A DNA stretch of 64,000 nt from NCBI GenBank assembly GCA_037127315.1, contig JBBBDQ010000350.1:4310001-4374000 (forward strand), written 5' to 3'. Positions 31,372-42,324 of the stretch are shown piece after piece. The position numbers were made by a program, and so were the translations under genes. Below the pieces are notes generated by a model. The model had not been told where the DNA came from. It saw only the letters and a list, made by a program, of their open reading frames with translations, and made no database searches. Source of the DNA: Ascarosepion bandense. Lineage: Eukaryota > Mollusca > Cephalopoda > Sepiida > Sepiidae. The number at the start of each line of letters is the position of its first letter. Position 1 is the first letter of the stretch.

Positions 31372-31602
31372 GGATGTGCGTTGTGGCGCAGTGGATATCG
31401 GCTCGGAACGAGAAATCGGGGAACCGAGTTCGAATTCCAGTTGAATTCTTTGTATTCAATTACGCGCAAATACCCTTGGGAAGGTATTAATCCGACACTG
31501 CCCTCCAGTTATGGGTTAAATAACAGGACAGATCGGGTTCTCTGGCCTTGGTCGGCAACCAGTCTACCGCAGAAAGCAATGGCAACCTACTGCAGGATAA
31601 TC
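31372..31602 (+). mobile_element. SINE-A, 3'-truncated
   Basis: Complete head and body ending at 'CTACTGCAGGATAATC'. The hairpin and tail are missing and LINE sequence follows directly. Confidence 0.9.
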
Positions 31603-31919
31603 CGGGATCTTGGCTAAAATCTTCAACTCCGTATTTAACACCCTCAAAGAACGAAAGTTACCTGTCCCATCTTCACCATTCTTTCTTTTACGTAGTAACT
31701 TGATCACTCCCCTGGTGAAGCGTTGAGGTATAGATCCCTGCCTCATCCAGTTGTTGTAAATCAGTTTCAGCAAGGGAACAAGAACGAGTGACTACCTCAA
31801 ATACAGTTCATAAAGAAGAACATTTAATTCCTGAGATTTTTCTTGCAAACCAGCTTTATCGCTTCCCAGATCTCAGACTCTGTAACGGGATCCTTCACCC
31901 GCTTCGAGGCGGGCAAAGT

Positions 31920-32095
31920 TAGTTAAGTGCCATACGTGATACACGCTTGGGCGATCATGTCTCGAAAGAGACATGACTGACTGGGCAGAAGATTATCTTG
32001 CAGTAGGTTACCATTGCTTTCTGCGGTAGACTCGGCTCCCCGATTTGTCTTTCCGAGTCGATATCCACTGCACCAAAACGCACATCCAGATCTGT
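31920..32095 (-). mobile_element. SINE-A with internal deletion
   Basis: The 3' tail and hairpin are followed directly by the head (complement of GGATGTGCGTTTTGGTGCAG). The middle, including part of the B-box side, is missing. Confidence 0.85.
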
Positions 32096-32186
32096 TTCGC
32101 TGTATCACAGCTCATCAGTACGGTTAACCCAGGATTGAAATTTGACCGAATTGGTGTCAGTCGGCGATTCTACTTCTGGGCTATGG
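32096..32186 (-). mobile_element. SINE-B, truncated inside its hammerhead
   Basis: Minus strand: head 'GCGCCCATAGCCCAGAAG', B-box region TCAATCCTGGG, core CTGATGA, stem GCTGT/ACAGC, GAAACAGATCTG, then directly the SINE-A head. It ends within one or two bases of the predicted cleavage site. Confidence 0.8.
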
Positions 32187-32195
32187 GCGCGGGGT

Positions 32196-32465
32196 CAGTC
32201 AGTTAGTTAAGTGCCATACGTGATACACGCTTGGGCGATCATGTCTCGAAAGAGACATGACTGACTGGGCAGAAGATTATCCCGCAGTAGGTTGCCATTG
32301 CTTTCTGCGATAGACTGGTTGCCGACCAAGGCTATAGAACCCAGTCTGTCCTGCTATTTAACCCATAACTGGAAGGAAGAGACGGATTAATACCTTTCCC
32401 AAGGGTATTTGCGCGTAAGTGAATACAATGGATTCAACTAGAATTCGAACTCGGCTCCCCGGTTT
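32196..32465 (-). mobile_element. SINE-A with 9-bp target duplication
   Basis: GCGCGGGGT at 32187-32195 and 32466-32474 flanks it. The head is 5' truncated, ending near the B box (complement of CAAACCGGGGAGCCGAGTTC). Inserted at the head of SINE-B. Confidence 0.92.
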
Positions 32466-33660
32466 GCGCGGGGTAAGTCGGCTAAATACACATCAAACTA
32501 ATCAGGGATAAGATCGTGTTTCATGGTAAACAGGTTCTGAAAGTAGTCACGAAAAGTGACCCGCGTTTGTAGTTACGGTTAGGGTTAGGCAATGTGGTGC
32601 ACGCGATATATATTTCTAACTTTCTTCTGCACGTAGATTAGCGGTCATCTTCGTTGCCTCCGGACACATTCTTCTAAACTTAGTCCTAACTACAAGAGCT
32701 AGATCCTTCTTGATAAGCAGGGAGGCCCGCGCTACCCTTCCTAAGCCTACTTCCCCACTATCACGGGATCTAATCGCCCGATCAACTTTAAACTTCGCAT
32801 GTCGTTTGTGCTGCTAATCTAGCTAGACTGAGTCAGCGACTATAATTAGCAGCAAACGACTTGGTTTTGGATTTTAATATATTCCACTACTTATTCCCAA
32901 TCACAACCCCATTCAATTTCCGATGACAAGATGTCATCAAAAAAACTGATAGATCCGTCGAAATAAATCAAGCCGCTTCTCGTAGTCACTGGGCACATAA
33001 ACCCCAAATGAAACTAGAAAAATTATCCTTTATGGTAACATTCAGCACGTTTTTCTGTCTGCCGTATCTGCAAAAACAAGAGAACATGCCGCTTTCAAAA
33101 ACTTACTCGCTAGAAAACACCTTTTGAGCGTCCATCAAAACATGCTGAATAGTGGGCGAACCACGTAGACAAAATGCATTCATAGTTGCGAGTTTTTGTG
33201 GGTCTCTTGTATACAGCATATCTCTACCCAAGACGCTGAAGATCGCGAGTGAGCCTCACATTGTGAATCTCCAAACTCAGGCTTCGTACATTCAAACCAA
33301 CTAACCAGAGTGTCATTATCAGAAACTGCCTCTTCTACGATCCCATGGCTGATCTCATTCTTAATGGAACCGTTTAGAGAGAGTTCACCAATGTCCAAGG
33401 AATATGTTAGCTTTAACGCTCTATAGAAGGAGGGGTGAACCAAAACGAGCCCTCCCTGCAGAAAATTGCTTAGAGTTTGTTGATTTTCTGGTTTTCTACA
33501 ATTACAAGTAGTGGGGTGATTTAGAATGAGTTAATGGTCTCTTCGACAATGCCCCATATCTGTCGTGCCACCGACCCCGTTCTGTTGACTGTGAGCACTC
33601 TTTTTGCTTGGAGAAATTGATAGAGATCTTCCACATCATGCTGCCCATAATTTTTAATTA

Positions 33661-34640
33661 ATAGTAGATATTTTAGTTATTTGATCAAGTTTATTAAGTT
33701 TTGGCTCTATCAGCTTGGGCCGGAAAAACACAGCAGACGTTCTCGCCTAAAATGTATGAAACTTTCAATGATTGTTTTTCTTTTTTTCTTTTCCTTTTGC
33801 CTTTTGGTAAACGGAGGCATTTATTGTACTTTTGGGGAAGGACTATGCGTAGGACTTTAAGTATGAAAAGTTTTTTGTTTTTTTGACGGGAATGGTGTCT
33901 TGAATGAGTGGAATAAACTTTCAGTGCGAAGAGTAAGTGGATAATGATTCAGGCAATGATTTGAAAACAGAGGATCAGATCACAGCTGGTTGCCTTTAGA
34001 CATTTTTCAGGCGTGGGTAGTAGTATTTCCCAAAAGACCGACCACTTAATTATTAACGTCAGTGAATTAACCACTGCGTCTTTCGTGGGGCAACAAATTT
34101 TGCATGTACGCTTGTCAACCACGAAGACTGATACAATTATTTTTCAACATTCTTAAGTTTTTGGGGATCTTCTAAAAACCCACCTTCTTTTATAAGATGT
34201 GCGTAACTTTTGTACGGCTTTAAAATCTCCGCGATGTTGATCACATTTAGGGGTAACTTCCAGCAGGAAGACGATTTCCCAGCCTTATCAGTTTTTGGCA
34301 TGCATACTTGTCTTTTTTTATTCATTTATATGTTTTTAATATCTAGATCACTATTTTCTGCAGGCTCTCATTTTTCTTCTTTTTTATCAGGTGAGCCCAT
34401 TTTAGCCCACAAGTCTTTCTTTACTGACTGAGGTTTGTCGTCCATTTTTAGATGGGTGATTCTTTTTCTCTTCAGGCAAAATTTGCGTGTATGTGTGTAA
34501 GTGTGTGTATGTCTCTTTATATATATAACCTAGAGGAAGACAGTAAACAAACGCCCCCCCAAAGATATGAAACAATGAAAAAGTGCTCAATACAAAATTC
34601 AGTAAGAAGAAAGTAGAGTGAAAATATATACTCAATAATT
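33661..34640. other. No gene recognised
   Basis: Minus-strand frame 34137-34325 is basic ('MNKKRQVCMPKTDKAGKSS') and might be a LINE ORF1 piece, but I see no RRM or zinc-knuckle motif to support it. Confidence 0.3.
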
Positions 34641-34805
34641 AAGGATTCAACACCAAGCTACACCGGTTTCAACCGTGAGTATTTTCAGGTACAACAATAC
34701 TTCACAGTTGAAACCCGGGGCGCTCGAGCAAAATTTTCTTGTAGACCCTGCTCTTGTCTGCTTTTCCCCAGACGTGTCCCTGAATTCTAGTACAGTTCTC
34801 CAGAA
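34641..34805 (-). repeat. Penelope/retrozyme-type repeat, degenerate core
   Basis: Minus strand has CTGAAAA then GGTTGAAACCGGTGTAG. The hammerhead G8 is replaced by A, so the core is not intact. A (TA)n array adjoins, as in the other units. Confidence 0.4.
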
Positions 34806-34820
34806 TATATATATATATAC

Positions 34821-34888
<68 letters not shown>
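34806..34888. repeat. (TA)n with (CATA)n insert
   Basis: Long TA array interrupted by CATA units. Confidence 0.96.
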
Positions 34889-34890
<2 letters not shown>

Positions 34891-35905
34891 CAGACAGATC
34901 TATTAATGGGGGAAATGGATCGTACCACAAAAATAACTTTTTTTAGCCTTTGCCCGTTTGCACGCGTTCAGGCTCCCTACATTAACCTTCGACCTTATGT
35001 CACATCCACATCTTATCCATAACAGAGAAGTAACCACTGTTTTCATAATCGTTTGTCATTAAGTATTGAAAAAGTGCTCTTGTGAAAAATTCTTTTCAAG
35101 AAAAATACCAAAAAAATCAAATATGACGTAACAGCTTAAATCTATAAAAAATGATGGGAAGCGAACGAACACAACTCCCATGTTAGGTTACATTATCTCA
35201 CAAGAAATTCACTATGTATGCAGTAACGTGGTTTAGTAATTTTCTTATTTCTTTTAAGAATAAGATTAACTATTGTTTCTAGTTTGATTTGCAAACCCGT
35301 GACTAGAACAAGCAAACGTCGAACGATTTAAAGTCGTCATTCACGAATTGTTGTCGAAATTGCAGACAGACTTTAAAAGCTAACATTTCCTTGCGTGCAA
35401 ATAGTTTCGTTACTATCGTGATGTGATATTAAATATATCCAACTTTTATTCAGGAATACAGGATTTTGCAATTTAATTAGTAATTAAAAAAAAGTCATTA
35501 TTCGCTTGATTTAGATTTTCTACATCTGCACACTATTGCTGTTATCTCGTTCATAGACAATGATTCACAAACATTTTAGATAGATCTTTTAATCTTTGTT
35601 GTCTGCTTCGGTATTTCGTTTCTCTACTTTCGAAGACAGAATTATAATAAATAATCGATGAATTCTAGGTATAAATTACAAATTTTGATTTTCTGGCACG
35701 CTATAAAATCACCATGGATACAACCACCATGGAAACAAGCAATATCTTTAACAGCAAACGGTAGAAATGGTTCAATAAAGGCGATAATAGAAAACACTAA
35801 TTCTCTGGAAAAGTGAGTTTTATGCAGTTTCTTCTAAACAGTGATATTTTTATAGATGCTCCAAGTTCCAATGACACCCTCCCACACTCTACTATAAAAA
35901 GACAG
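34889..35905. other. No recognised feature
   Basis: AT-rich, about 1 kb, without a motif that I can name. Confidence 0.35.
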
Positions 35906-35907
35906 TT

Positions 35908-35951
35908 ATATATATATATATATATATATTGATTGATTGATTGATTGATTG
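35908..35951. repeat. (TA)n(TTGA)n
   Basis: TA run followed by TTGA units. Confidence 0.94.
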
Positions 35952-36053
35952 TTTACTAACGTAGTTTTTGGTCATAATAAAATTAGATCAGCACACAGTT
36001 GTATTAAAAAGTGTTCAATTATATTGTAGAACTTTTGAATATTCTTCATTTGT

Positions 36054-36150
36054 AAACGAGTTCTTACGCGACCTAGGTTTCTACCATGTGGTGTCTTCAG
36101 GCGATTTGCAAAGAAACCACATGGTAGAAATCTAGGTCGCGTAATAACTC

Positions 36151-36154
<4 letters not shown>
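36054..36154. repeat. Imperfect inverted repeat related to the 11-kb palindrome
   Basis: Arms 36054-36096 and 36109-36154 pair with a few mismatches around a 12-nt centre. About 100 bp to the left ('AATAAAATTAGATCA' to 'AAGTGTTCAAT') is also shared with 10.87-10.93 kb, showing one element family. Confidence 0.85.
36067..36103 (-). ncRNA. Hammerhead-like ribozyme motif (type I layout)
   Basis: Minus strand: CGC, CTGAAGA, C, stem ACCA/TGGT with a 2-nt turn, A, GAA, palindromic ACCTAGGT, C, GCG. It matches the 11-kb copy in core and helix III but has a different stem II that still pairs, as expected for a structured RNA. Confidence 0.5.

Positions 36155-36191
<37 letters not shown>
36155..36191. 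repeat. (TA)n
   Basis: TA array after the inverted repeat. Confidence 0.95.
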
Positions 36192-36194
<3 letters not shown>

Positions 36195-36310
36195 CCTGTC
36201 ACGGTCATTGAAAGAGACAGTAGCTAGGCAGCGTTGGCTCAGTTCATTCTCTTTACTACTATGTCTAATTTTGTCAAGTAATGAAGAAATCTCTATTATA
36301 ATAAATACCG

Positions 36311-36311
<1 letters not shown>

Positions 36312-36362
<51 letters not shown>
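36312..36362. repeat. (TA)n
   Basis: TA array. Followed by 'CCTCCTGCCAC', similar to 'CCTCCTGTCAC' after the previous array. Confidence 0.95.
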
Positions 36363-36364
<2 letters not shown>

Positions 36365-36448
36365 CTCCTGCCACACTCAGTAGGGGGGTGATTGTTTTTC
36401 TTCCATCTAAATGTAAGATATTCAAAAGTAATTACATGAATATATATG

Positions 36449-38085
36449 TTTTTTTTGTTTTTTTTTAATAATCTCACCCCAAGCAAGGCATTCCACTGCC
36501 ACTATTGTGCATGGGGCTACATAGGGGAAGGTAAAGAGAAGGAGTGGATAGACATAGGGAATGTCAGGAGAAAGGTGACAGATGAGTAAGGATAGCGAGG
36601 ATGAGGGTCGGGCAGATGGGAAGAGTGCTTGATAGAATGGGAGCAGGTTAGTGTGTTAGGAGGTGTGTATTGACCTTACATTTAAACTCCTGGAGATTGT
36701 AGCCGTCGGGGAAGCAATCGTTTGGAAGAGAATTCCACAGTCGGGAAGTGCGAGGAAAGAAACTGTTGGAGTAGAAGTTACGGCTGCATTTTATCGGTTT
36801 CACTGTAAAAGGGTGGGATCTAGTTGCTAATCTAGTATCTCGTGCAAATTCGTATTTAGGGGGCACCAGTGATCTAAGTTCATCGGAGCAGAAGCCGTGA
36901 AAGTATTTATAGAAGAGACACAGGGAAGCCACGTCTCGCCGGTGGGAGAGAGACTGCAGGCGGTCTGCCAAGTCGGTATCTATCACATTACAGACCCTCC
37001 TCTGAACCTTATCGAGAAGCCCGAGGAGAACAGCAGGGGCACCCGACCAGATATGGCAGCAGTATTCAATGCACGGGCGGATGGTAGATTTGTAAATGTG
37101 CAGGATAGATTTAGACGGAAAAAACTTCCGGGCCCTACACAGAGAACCGACTTTCATAGCAGCGGATTTAGCAATGGATTCGATATAGTCATTCCATTTG
37201 AGGTCCGCTGAAAGTGTGAGACCAAGGAGGCGTAGTGTTTTACTCTCTGGGAGGCAAGCCTGGTCCATGCTAATGGGAGGTAGGTGAGATTGTCGATGAT
37301 GGTTAATTGACAGTAGCTTCGTTTTAGAAGCATTAAAATTTACTAGCCATTTCTTACCCCAGTCCAATATGGATTGGAGGTTTTTTTCAATCTCGGCTGC
37401 GAGTTTAGCTTTGACGCCTACACCAGATTTTTGTTGGAAGCGAGAGTAAACTGTGGTGTCATCGGCGTACAAACCTATTTGGGTTCTTATGGAATCAGGG
37501 AGATCATTAATATATATCAGGAAGAGTGTAGGACCTAAGATGGAGCCTTGGGGGACACCTGCGTTTGTATGGTAGTTCTGAGAGGCATGTCCGTTTAATA
37601 CCACTTTCATTGTGCGGTTAGAGAGGAATGACTGGATTAGTTCAAACAAATGTCCAGTTATACCATAGCTCCGCAGTTTATATAGAAGGCCAGCATGTCA
37701 AACTCTGTCGAACGCCTTAGATATATCCAATGCAACGGTTCGAGCTTCGCCATTCCTGTCGAGTGCCTGGTATATGTACTCGGTGATGGTCGTTAGCATA
37801 TCAGCAGTAGACCTGGTGAAGCGGAAACCATATTGCTTGTCCGAGAGGAGCCTGTGTGCTGTGAGATGCTGAACCACCTCGGCGTTGATAATGGCTTCGA
37901 ACACTTTGCCAAAGATCGGAAGAAGGCTGATAGGGCGGTAATTTGCAGGGTCAGAGGGTTCTCCAGTGTTTTTAAATATAGGAACTATAGAGGAAGATTT
38001 CCAACAGGCAGGAAAGCAGGAAGTAGATAGGCAGAGGTTGTAGAGCTTAGAAAGTATAGAGGAGAGTTCAGGGGCACATCATTTT
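36449..38085 (-). mobile_element. CR1/Jockey-type LINE, best copy, RT frame broken by one TGA
   Basis: One continuous minus-strand frame of about 480 codons runs from about 38085 to 36648. It is interrupted only by TGA at 37698-37700, where relatives suggest Trp. In order it contains 'SSSIVPIFKNTGEPSDPANY' (pre-RT), 'RPISLLPIFGKVFEAII', 'ALDISKAFDRV' (first catalytic Asp), 'AGVPQGSILGPTLFLIYI', 'LYADDTTVYS' (catalytic Asp pair), 'CIEYCCHIWSG' and the terminal 'SRLWNSLPNDCFPDGYNLQE'. The 3' UTR ends CTTGCTTGGGGTGAGATTAT with an A tail (36449-36468). The endonuclease and ORF1 are missing, so it is 5' truncated and not autonomous. This is the longest recognisable coding relic in the window. Confidence 0.92.
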
Positions 38086-38159
38086 AGACAATATATCTAT
38101 ATAATTACTTTGGCGTCGTTTTTTATGAGACGGACCTACTCGTATATAATATATTAATC

Positions 38160-38580
38160 ATTTCACCGCTAAGCTATTCAGGAAAACCACTAGCATGCAG
38201 GATGTTACTGTAAATGAATGTAAACAAAAGCATTATTAAAGTGCGAGAACAATAAAAAAGAACAACAATATAAAAAGGAAAAGACTGACATTGCATTTAA
38301 ATTGTGGAAAAGATAAAAGTTGACTGGAAAGCAAAAAGATGTTCCACAAGCAAAAAGTGGGAGAAAAGGAACTGTTGGTATAGAACTTAGGCTACATTGT
38401 AAAATGATGGCGTCTTTCCGCTAGTCTGGATACCTTAGAGAAGAGTTAATCAGAACATTGGCCATGAAAGTATTTATAAAAATGGGAATCTATATTATGG
38501 CGGTGGGTAAATGACTAATGCCAAGATGCCAGGTCAGGACTAATGACATTATAGATTCTTCTTTAGATTTTACAAAGACT
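38160..38580 (-). mobile_element. CR1/Jockey-type LINE relic
   Basis: Diverged 3' portion. The complement of 'GACATTGCATTTAAATT' and 'GGCCATGAAAGTATTTATA' aligns with the C-terminus and UTR of the neighbouring copy. No open frame. Confidence 0.65.
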
Positions 38581-38590
38581 CTCTAAATAT

Positions 38591-39206
38591 GCGGATGTGC
38601 GTTGTGGTGCAGTGGATATCGGCTCGGAACGAGAAATCGGGGAGCCGAGTTCGAATCCCAGTTGAATTCATTGCATTCACTTATGTGCAAATAACCTTGA
38701 GAAAGGTAGTAATCCGTCTCTTCCCTCCATGTATGGGTTAAATAACAGGACGGGTTGGATTCTATAGCCTTGGTTGGCAACCAGTCTACCGCAGAAAGCA
38801 ATGGCAACCTACTGCGGGATAATCTTCTGCCCAGTCAGTCATGTCTCTTTCGAGACATGATCGCCCAAGCGTGTTTCACGTAAGGCACTTAACTGACTGA
38901 CTGACTGACTGAATATAATAGTTGAAATCATGATTATGACTTCCACTGGTCATAAAGTGGGGGATCGGTTATCTATTGTCATGAAGTAATAAACTGATCC
39001 CCCACTAATTACTACTTATTAATATAATACATCTCTTACCTTTTTTAGCTATGAGTCAAATAATAGGACAGATTGGGTTCTATAGCCTTGGTCGGCAACC
39101 AGTCTACCGCAGAAAGCAATGGCAACCTACTGCGGGATAATCTTCTGCCCAGTCAGTCATGTCTCTTTCGAGACATGATCGCCCAAGCACTTAGCTAACT
39201 GACTGA
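38591..39206 (+). mobile_element. Dimeric SINE: SINE-A plus X-headed second unit
   Basis: A complete SINE-A (38591-38914) ends in (CTGA)n and continues into module X (38915-39050). X contains a 14-bp stem GTGGGGGATCGGTT/AACTGATCCCCCAC. A second SINE-A body, hairpin and CTGA tail follows (39051-39206). CTCTAAATAT flanks the whole unit at 38581-38590 and 39207-39216, so both halves were inserted together. The same A-X-body order recurs at 55.4-56.1 kb. Confidence 0.9.
38605..38659 (+). promoter_or_regulatory. Internal pol III promoter of SINE-A (A and B boxes)
   Basis: A box TGGTGCAGTGG (38605-38615) and B box GTTCGAATCCC (38649-38659), 33 nt apart, both matching the tRNA consensus exactly. 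This copy has the most tRNA-like B box; most others read GTTCGAATTCC with an extra T. Confidence 0.8.
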
Positions 39207-39239
39207 CTCTAAATATATAACAGGGGCATACACAAGATG

Positions 39240-39960
39240 CGATGGATAAATTGTCTAAATTACGAAAAAATGGAAATGACACTGACATTTCATTTTATCA
39301 AAATTGCACAATAATATTTTGAAATATTAAAGAGTAAATTTATTTAATAAAATCGCCATTGGCTCCAACCACGACCTCTAGACGACTTCGGAATTTCCTG
39401 CATCTCTTCTAGACGGTCTTCTAGTGAATTCTGCCATAATCAGTTCATTGTTGTTTGTTGGTCTCTCTCTCAACTGCACCCCACACATAATAATCAAGAG
39501 GGTTGCAGTCTGGGGAGTTAGCTGGCCATATCTAAGGGTTGATGTGTTTGCAGAAATTGTCTGACAGCCATGACTGTGTTCTCCTGTTTGTGTGGTATTG
39601 TGCAAAGTCTTGTTGCCAGACATAGTGCCTTACACCAGCCACCCTCTTGACCCAGACAAGCAATACCTCCTCAAGGCCCTCGATGAAGACCTCTGAGGTC
39701 CTATGGAAAGAGGAATCGAGGTATAACGTTGCCATCACTAGTGATCATTCCAAACACCTTCACAATCCCCATTTAACTCTTACAAATGTTCCGGATCCTC
39801 TGCACTGTCCTCAGATAGACACCCAAACAGTCTGAAATCTTCGTATTATAGCTTCCGGCGCGAATGCCAAGCAGTACAGCATTCTGCTTCCAAATTTCTG
39901 GCGGAAGGAATTGCCTTTTTCTCAGGCACGGTGTTCAACTGACCTTACTGTATTTGTTCA
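39240..39960 (-). mobile_element. Mariner transposase pseudogene with internal deletion
   Basis: Minus strand from 39960: an N-terminal helix-turn-helix-like region with 'NTKISDCLGVYLRTVQRI', then 'GIVKVFGMITSDGN', 'VWQQDFAQYHTNRRTQSWLS', 'WPANSPDCNPLDYYVWG' (third catalytic acidic residue) and 'FRSRLEVVVGANGDF'. Most of the segment holding the first catalytic Asp is missing between the first two blocks, and at least one frameshift is present. No terminal repeats were confidently found. Confidence 0.8.
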
Positions 39961-40535
39961 GGCAACAAAATCAAAATTGCATGCGCAAAATTAAAAGAAT
40001 AAATAAAATGGCGACAATTTACTCTTCATATTTTCTTTCTCTTGTGGTGGATAAGAAATTCAGAATTAAAAATGTTGTGGGATCTCCTCTTTTTCTATGA
40101 TAATGGACTCGACTTGAGTATACGTATACTCCTGCCATAGTGAGATACGTCAGACATCGTACGAGATCCGTAGGTTACCGTTAGTTATCGTAAGATAAGC
40201 TTCACAGAAAATACCGCATCAGCAGTCATAGTAGCTCTGAGCTCCACTCAGTAAGAATAGTATTACACAGCACTCGTCAGTTTCAACGTGGACATACTAA
40301 TTCTAGCACGGCTTCAATTCAAAAACTTGTATATATATATTCCTTACTAATCGTATTCTTGGATTACTAACCTGCGTTCAAGTTTGTATCTTTACGTTTA
40401 ATATAACTTTTTTCTATCTCAAATATCTGTTTTGTTGTTCATTGTTTTGTGCGGTTCCTCACCCGGAATCCACAACAAGAAACATTTTGGGAAAACCCAG
40501 ACCACGACTAAAAACATTTAGGACAAACCCAAAGT
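39961..40535. other. No gene; possible LTR-like remnant
   Basis: 'CCTCACCCGGAATCCACAAC' followed by 'AACATTTTGGG' near 40455-40500 resembles the end of an LTR with a primer-binding region, but no second LTR or pol is present. Confidence 0.25.
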
Positions 40536-40539
40536 AAAA

Positions 40540-41110
40540 TTGCACACCCGCAAAAGTGGTTTCAAACGACTATTCACAAGTCAGCGCGAAAAGCAAATCC
40601 TGAATCTTGATTGGATTAAAAACAGTAAATTCATAATGACGTTATTTCCCATCTAAAAGCGAAAATGCTCGTTGGAGTCGGACACATGACCAAATTTAAT
40701 TTCTTAAGGGCATTCTGTGACCGGTCAACAGTGTCAGATGAGAGCCGCGAGACGAAACAACTAAAATGTAAATTCAACTTCAAATCGACCCGGAGATAAG
40801 GTCAGGTCGCACCTTGTTCTCTTTCTCCTTCTTTCTCGTGTACTGATTCCTTTTACTTCTTTTTCTCCACCCAAATATATTCCTACCAAACAAACACATA
40901 CATACGTAAATACGCATATACTCCTTCAACAATTACTACTATGCATATCTTCTACAAATCTTGATACCTTTAACTTTCTCATTGAACATTAATTTCTACG
41001 AATTCTTGTTATTCTTTAGTTTTAATAAATCTTCATTTTAAAATAAAAAAATGTCTATTTTATTCTTACACTATTCCACACTTATTCACACATTCCAACC
41101 TGCTACCAAC
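40540..41110 (+). repeat. Dispersed repeat R3, copy 1
   Basis: 'AAAGTAAAATTGCACACCC', 'GATTGGATTAAAAACAGTAA' and downstream C/T-rich blocks recur in the same order at 44810-45520. No coding region. Confidence 0.6.
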
Positions 41111-41235
41111 CAACCTTCTAATGAAAACCTTCTGATGATAATTTTGCATAAAACTTGTATACTGTAGGGAGTTCAAGTTAAGTCTGACACAAGGCCGTAT
41201 CGAAGAAACATTAACCATTCCCCTATAGCTTCACT

Positions 41236-41279
<44 letters not shown>

Positions 41280-41385
41280 AGAGAGGGAAGCTATAGGGGA
41301 ATGGCTTAACGTTTCTTCGATTCGGCCTTGTGTCAGACTAAAGAATAACAAGAATTCGTAGAAATTAATCTTCAATGAGAAAGTT

Positions 41386-41390
<5 letters not shown>
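40971..41390. repeat. Nested palindromes around (TA)n
   Basis: Arm A (about 40971-41024) pairs with A' (41334-41390), and arm B (41178-41238) pairs with B' (41272-41333). B and B' flank the TA array at 41238-41277. B' runs directly into A', so the order is A-spacer-B-(TA)n-B'-A'. Confidence 0.8.

Positions 41391-41391
<1 letters not shown>

Positions 41392-41420
<29 letters not shown>
41392..41420. repeat. (TA)n
   Basis: TA array directly after arm A'. Confidence 0.94.
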
Positions 41421-41428
<8 letters not shown>

Positions 41429-42316
41429 GTTTAAGTCGTGTATGTTGGTGTATCACGGATAAAAGGAAAGATCAAATGACTCAAGTTTTTCATGTATAAA
41501 CACATGACAAAATAGCATGGAATATATGGTTGACCTTGGAATAAATTCAAGGTCACCAAACTTCATGATATAGAGCGTCATTTCTAAGCCAAATAAAATA
41601 GTTTATATCAAAACGGAATTAAATATTGAAATATTCGTAACTCCGTGTAGACTTACGGACACCTAGAGTATGTGATATCAACAGTATGTGATCTGCATTT
41701 TTTATAAAAATGGATTGAGATACTGTGTTTGTTATGATGCCACAAAAATGTTTGACTTGAGAAATGCAAGGGGTCATATAGTTGAATTGGTGATTCGAGG
41801 TCACTGGAGAATCAGTGGAAGTAGTGATTGGATTGGTGGTGCCGGTCTGTAAAGACAGTAGAAATCGCAATTTAAGGTAAAATTATCTTTTTAGTCAGCG
41901 AATAAACTTGAGGAGTTAAAAATACTTTAACACTTATTGTTATATTTTTCAAACCTTGTGCAGCCTTGAAAAAAGTTTTTAGACATCATTATCATTATCA
42001 CCATCTGCTCCATGTCCGGGTGTCGACGTAGGATTCCTGAGCAGCTGCTCAACTAACCAGTTCCTTTCACATATTTGGGTTGATGTATTCATTTGTAGCG
42101 TGTGCCGAGTAAGTAAATATAACGGAACACATGCTCATCCACGTCAAATCACAGCCAATATCCTTCAATACTTTGCACACATTGGTCAGGTACACGTGAT
42201 CATTGATTCAACCAGGGTTTCCTTCTGCCCTAGCAGTTGACTTCACTTTAGGAAACCCTTCGACAACCGATGAGATATCAGCATCGCCCTAGCTGCATAC
42301 ATCGTTAAGAACCTCG
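41421..42316. other. No gene recognised
   Basis: 42030-42310 has an unusual, more GC-balanced composition ('GTCCGGGTGTCGACGTAGGA'), but I cannot classify it. Confidence 0.35.
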
Positions 42317-42324
42317 GTCTAGCT

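Larger units (their letters stand above)
31603..33660 (-). mobile_element. Endonuclease-type LINE relic with nested SINEs
   Basis: Minus strand from 33660: 'DVEDLYQFLQAKRVLTVNRT', then an 87-codon frame (33443-33180) 'MVHPSFYRALKLTYSLDIGE', 'VSDNDTLVSWFE' and 'WVEICCIQETHKN', the last resembling the QETH-type motif of APE endonucleases. Further on come 'WNILKSKTKSFAANYSR' (about 32880) and, past the SINEs, the RT region 'IYNNWMRQGSIPQRFTRGVI', 'KLLRKRKNGEDG' and 'LNTELKILAKI' (31773-31603). An L1-like order of domains, heavily broken and cut off before the catalytic ADD motif. Confidence 0.75.

Noticed and set aside
34641..34700. Additional hammerhead
   Set aside because: The core reads CTGAAAA, lacking the invariant G8, and stem II does not pair.
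40455..40520. LTR end with primer-binding site
   Set aside because: Suggestive sequence but no partner LTR, tRNA complementarity or pol gene nearby.
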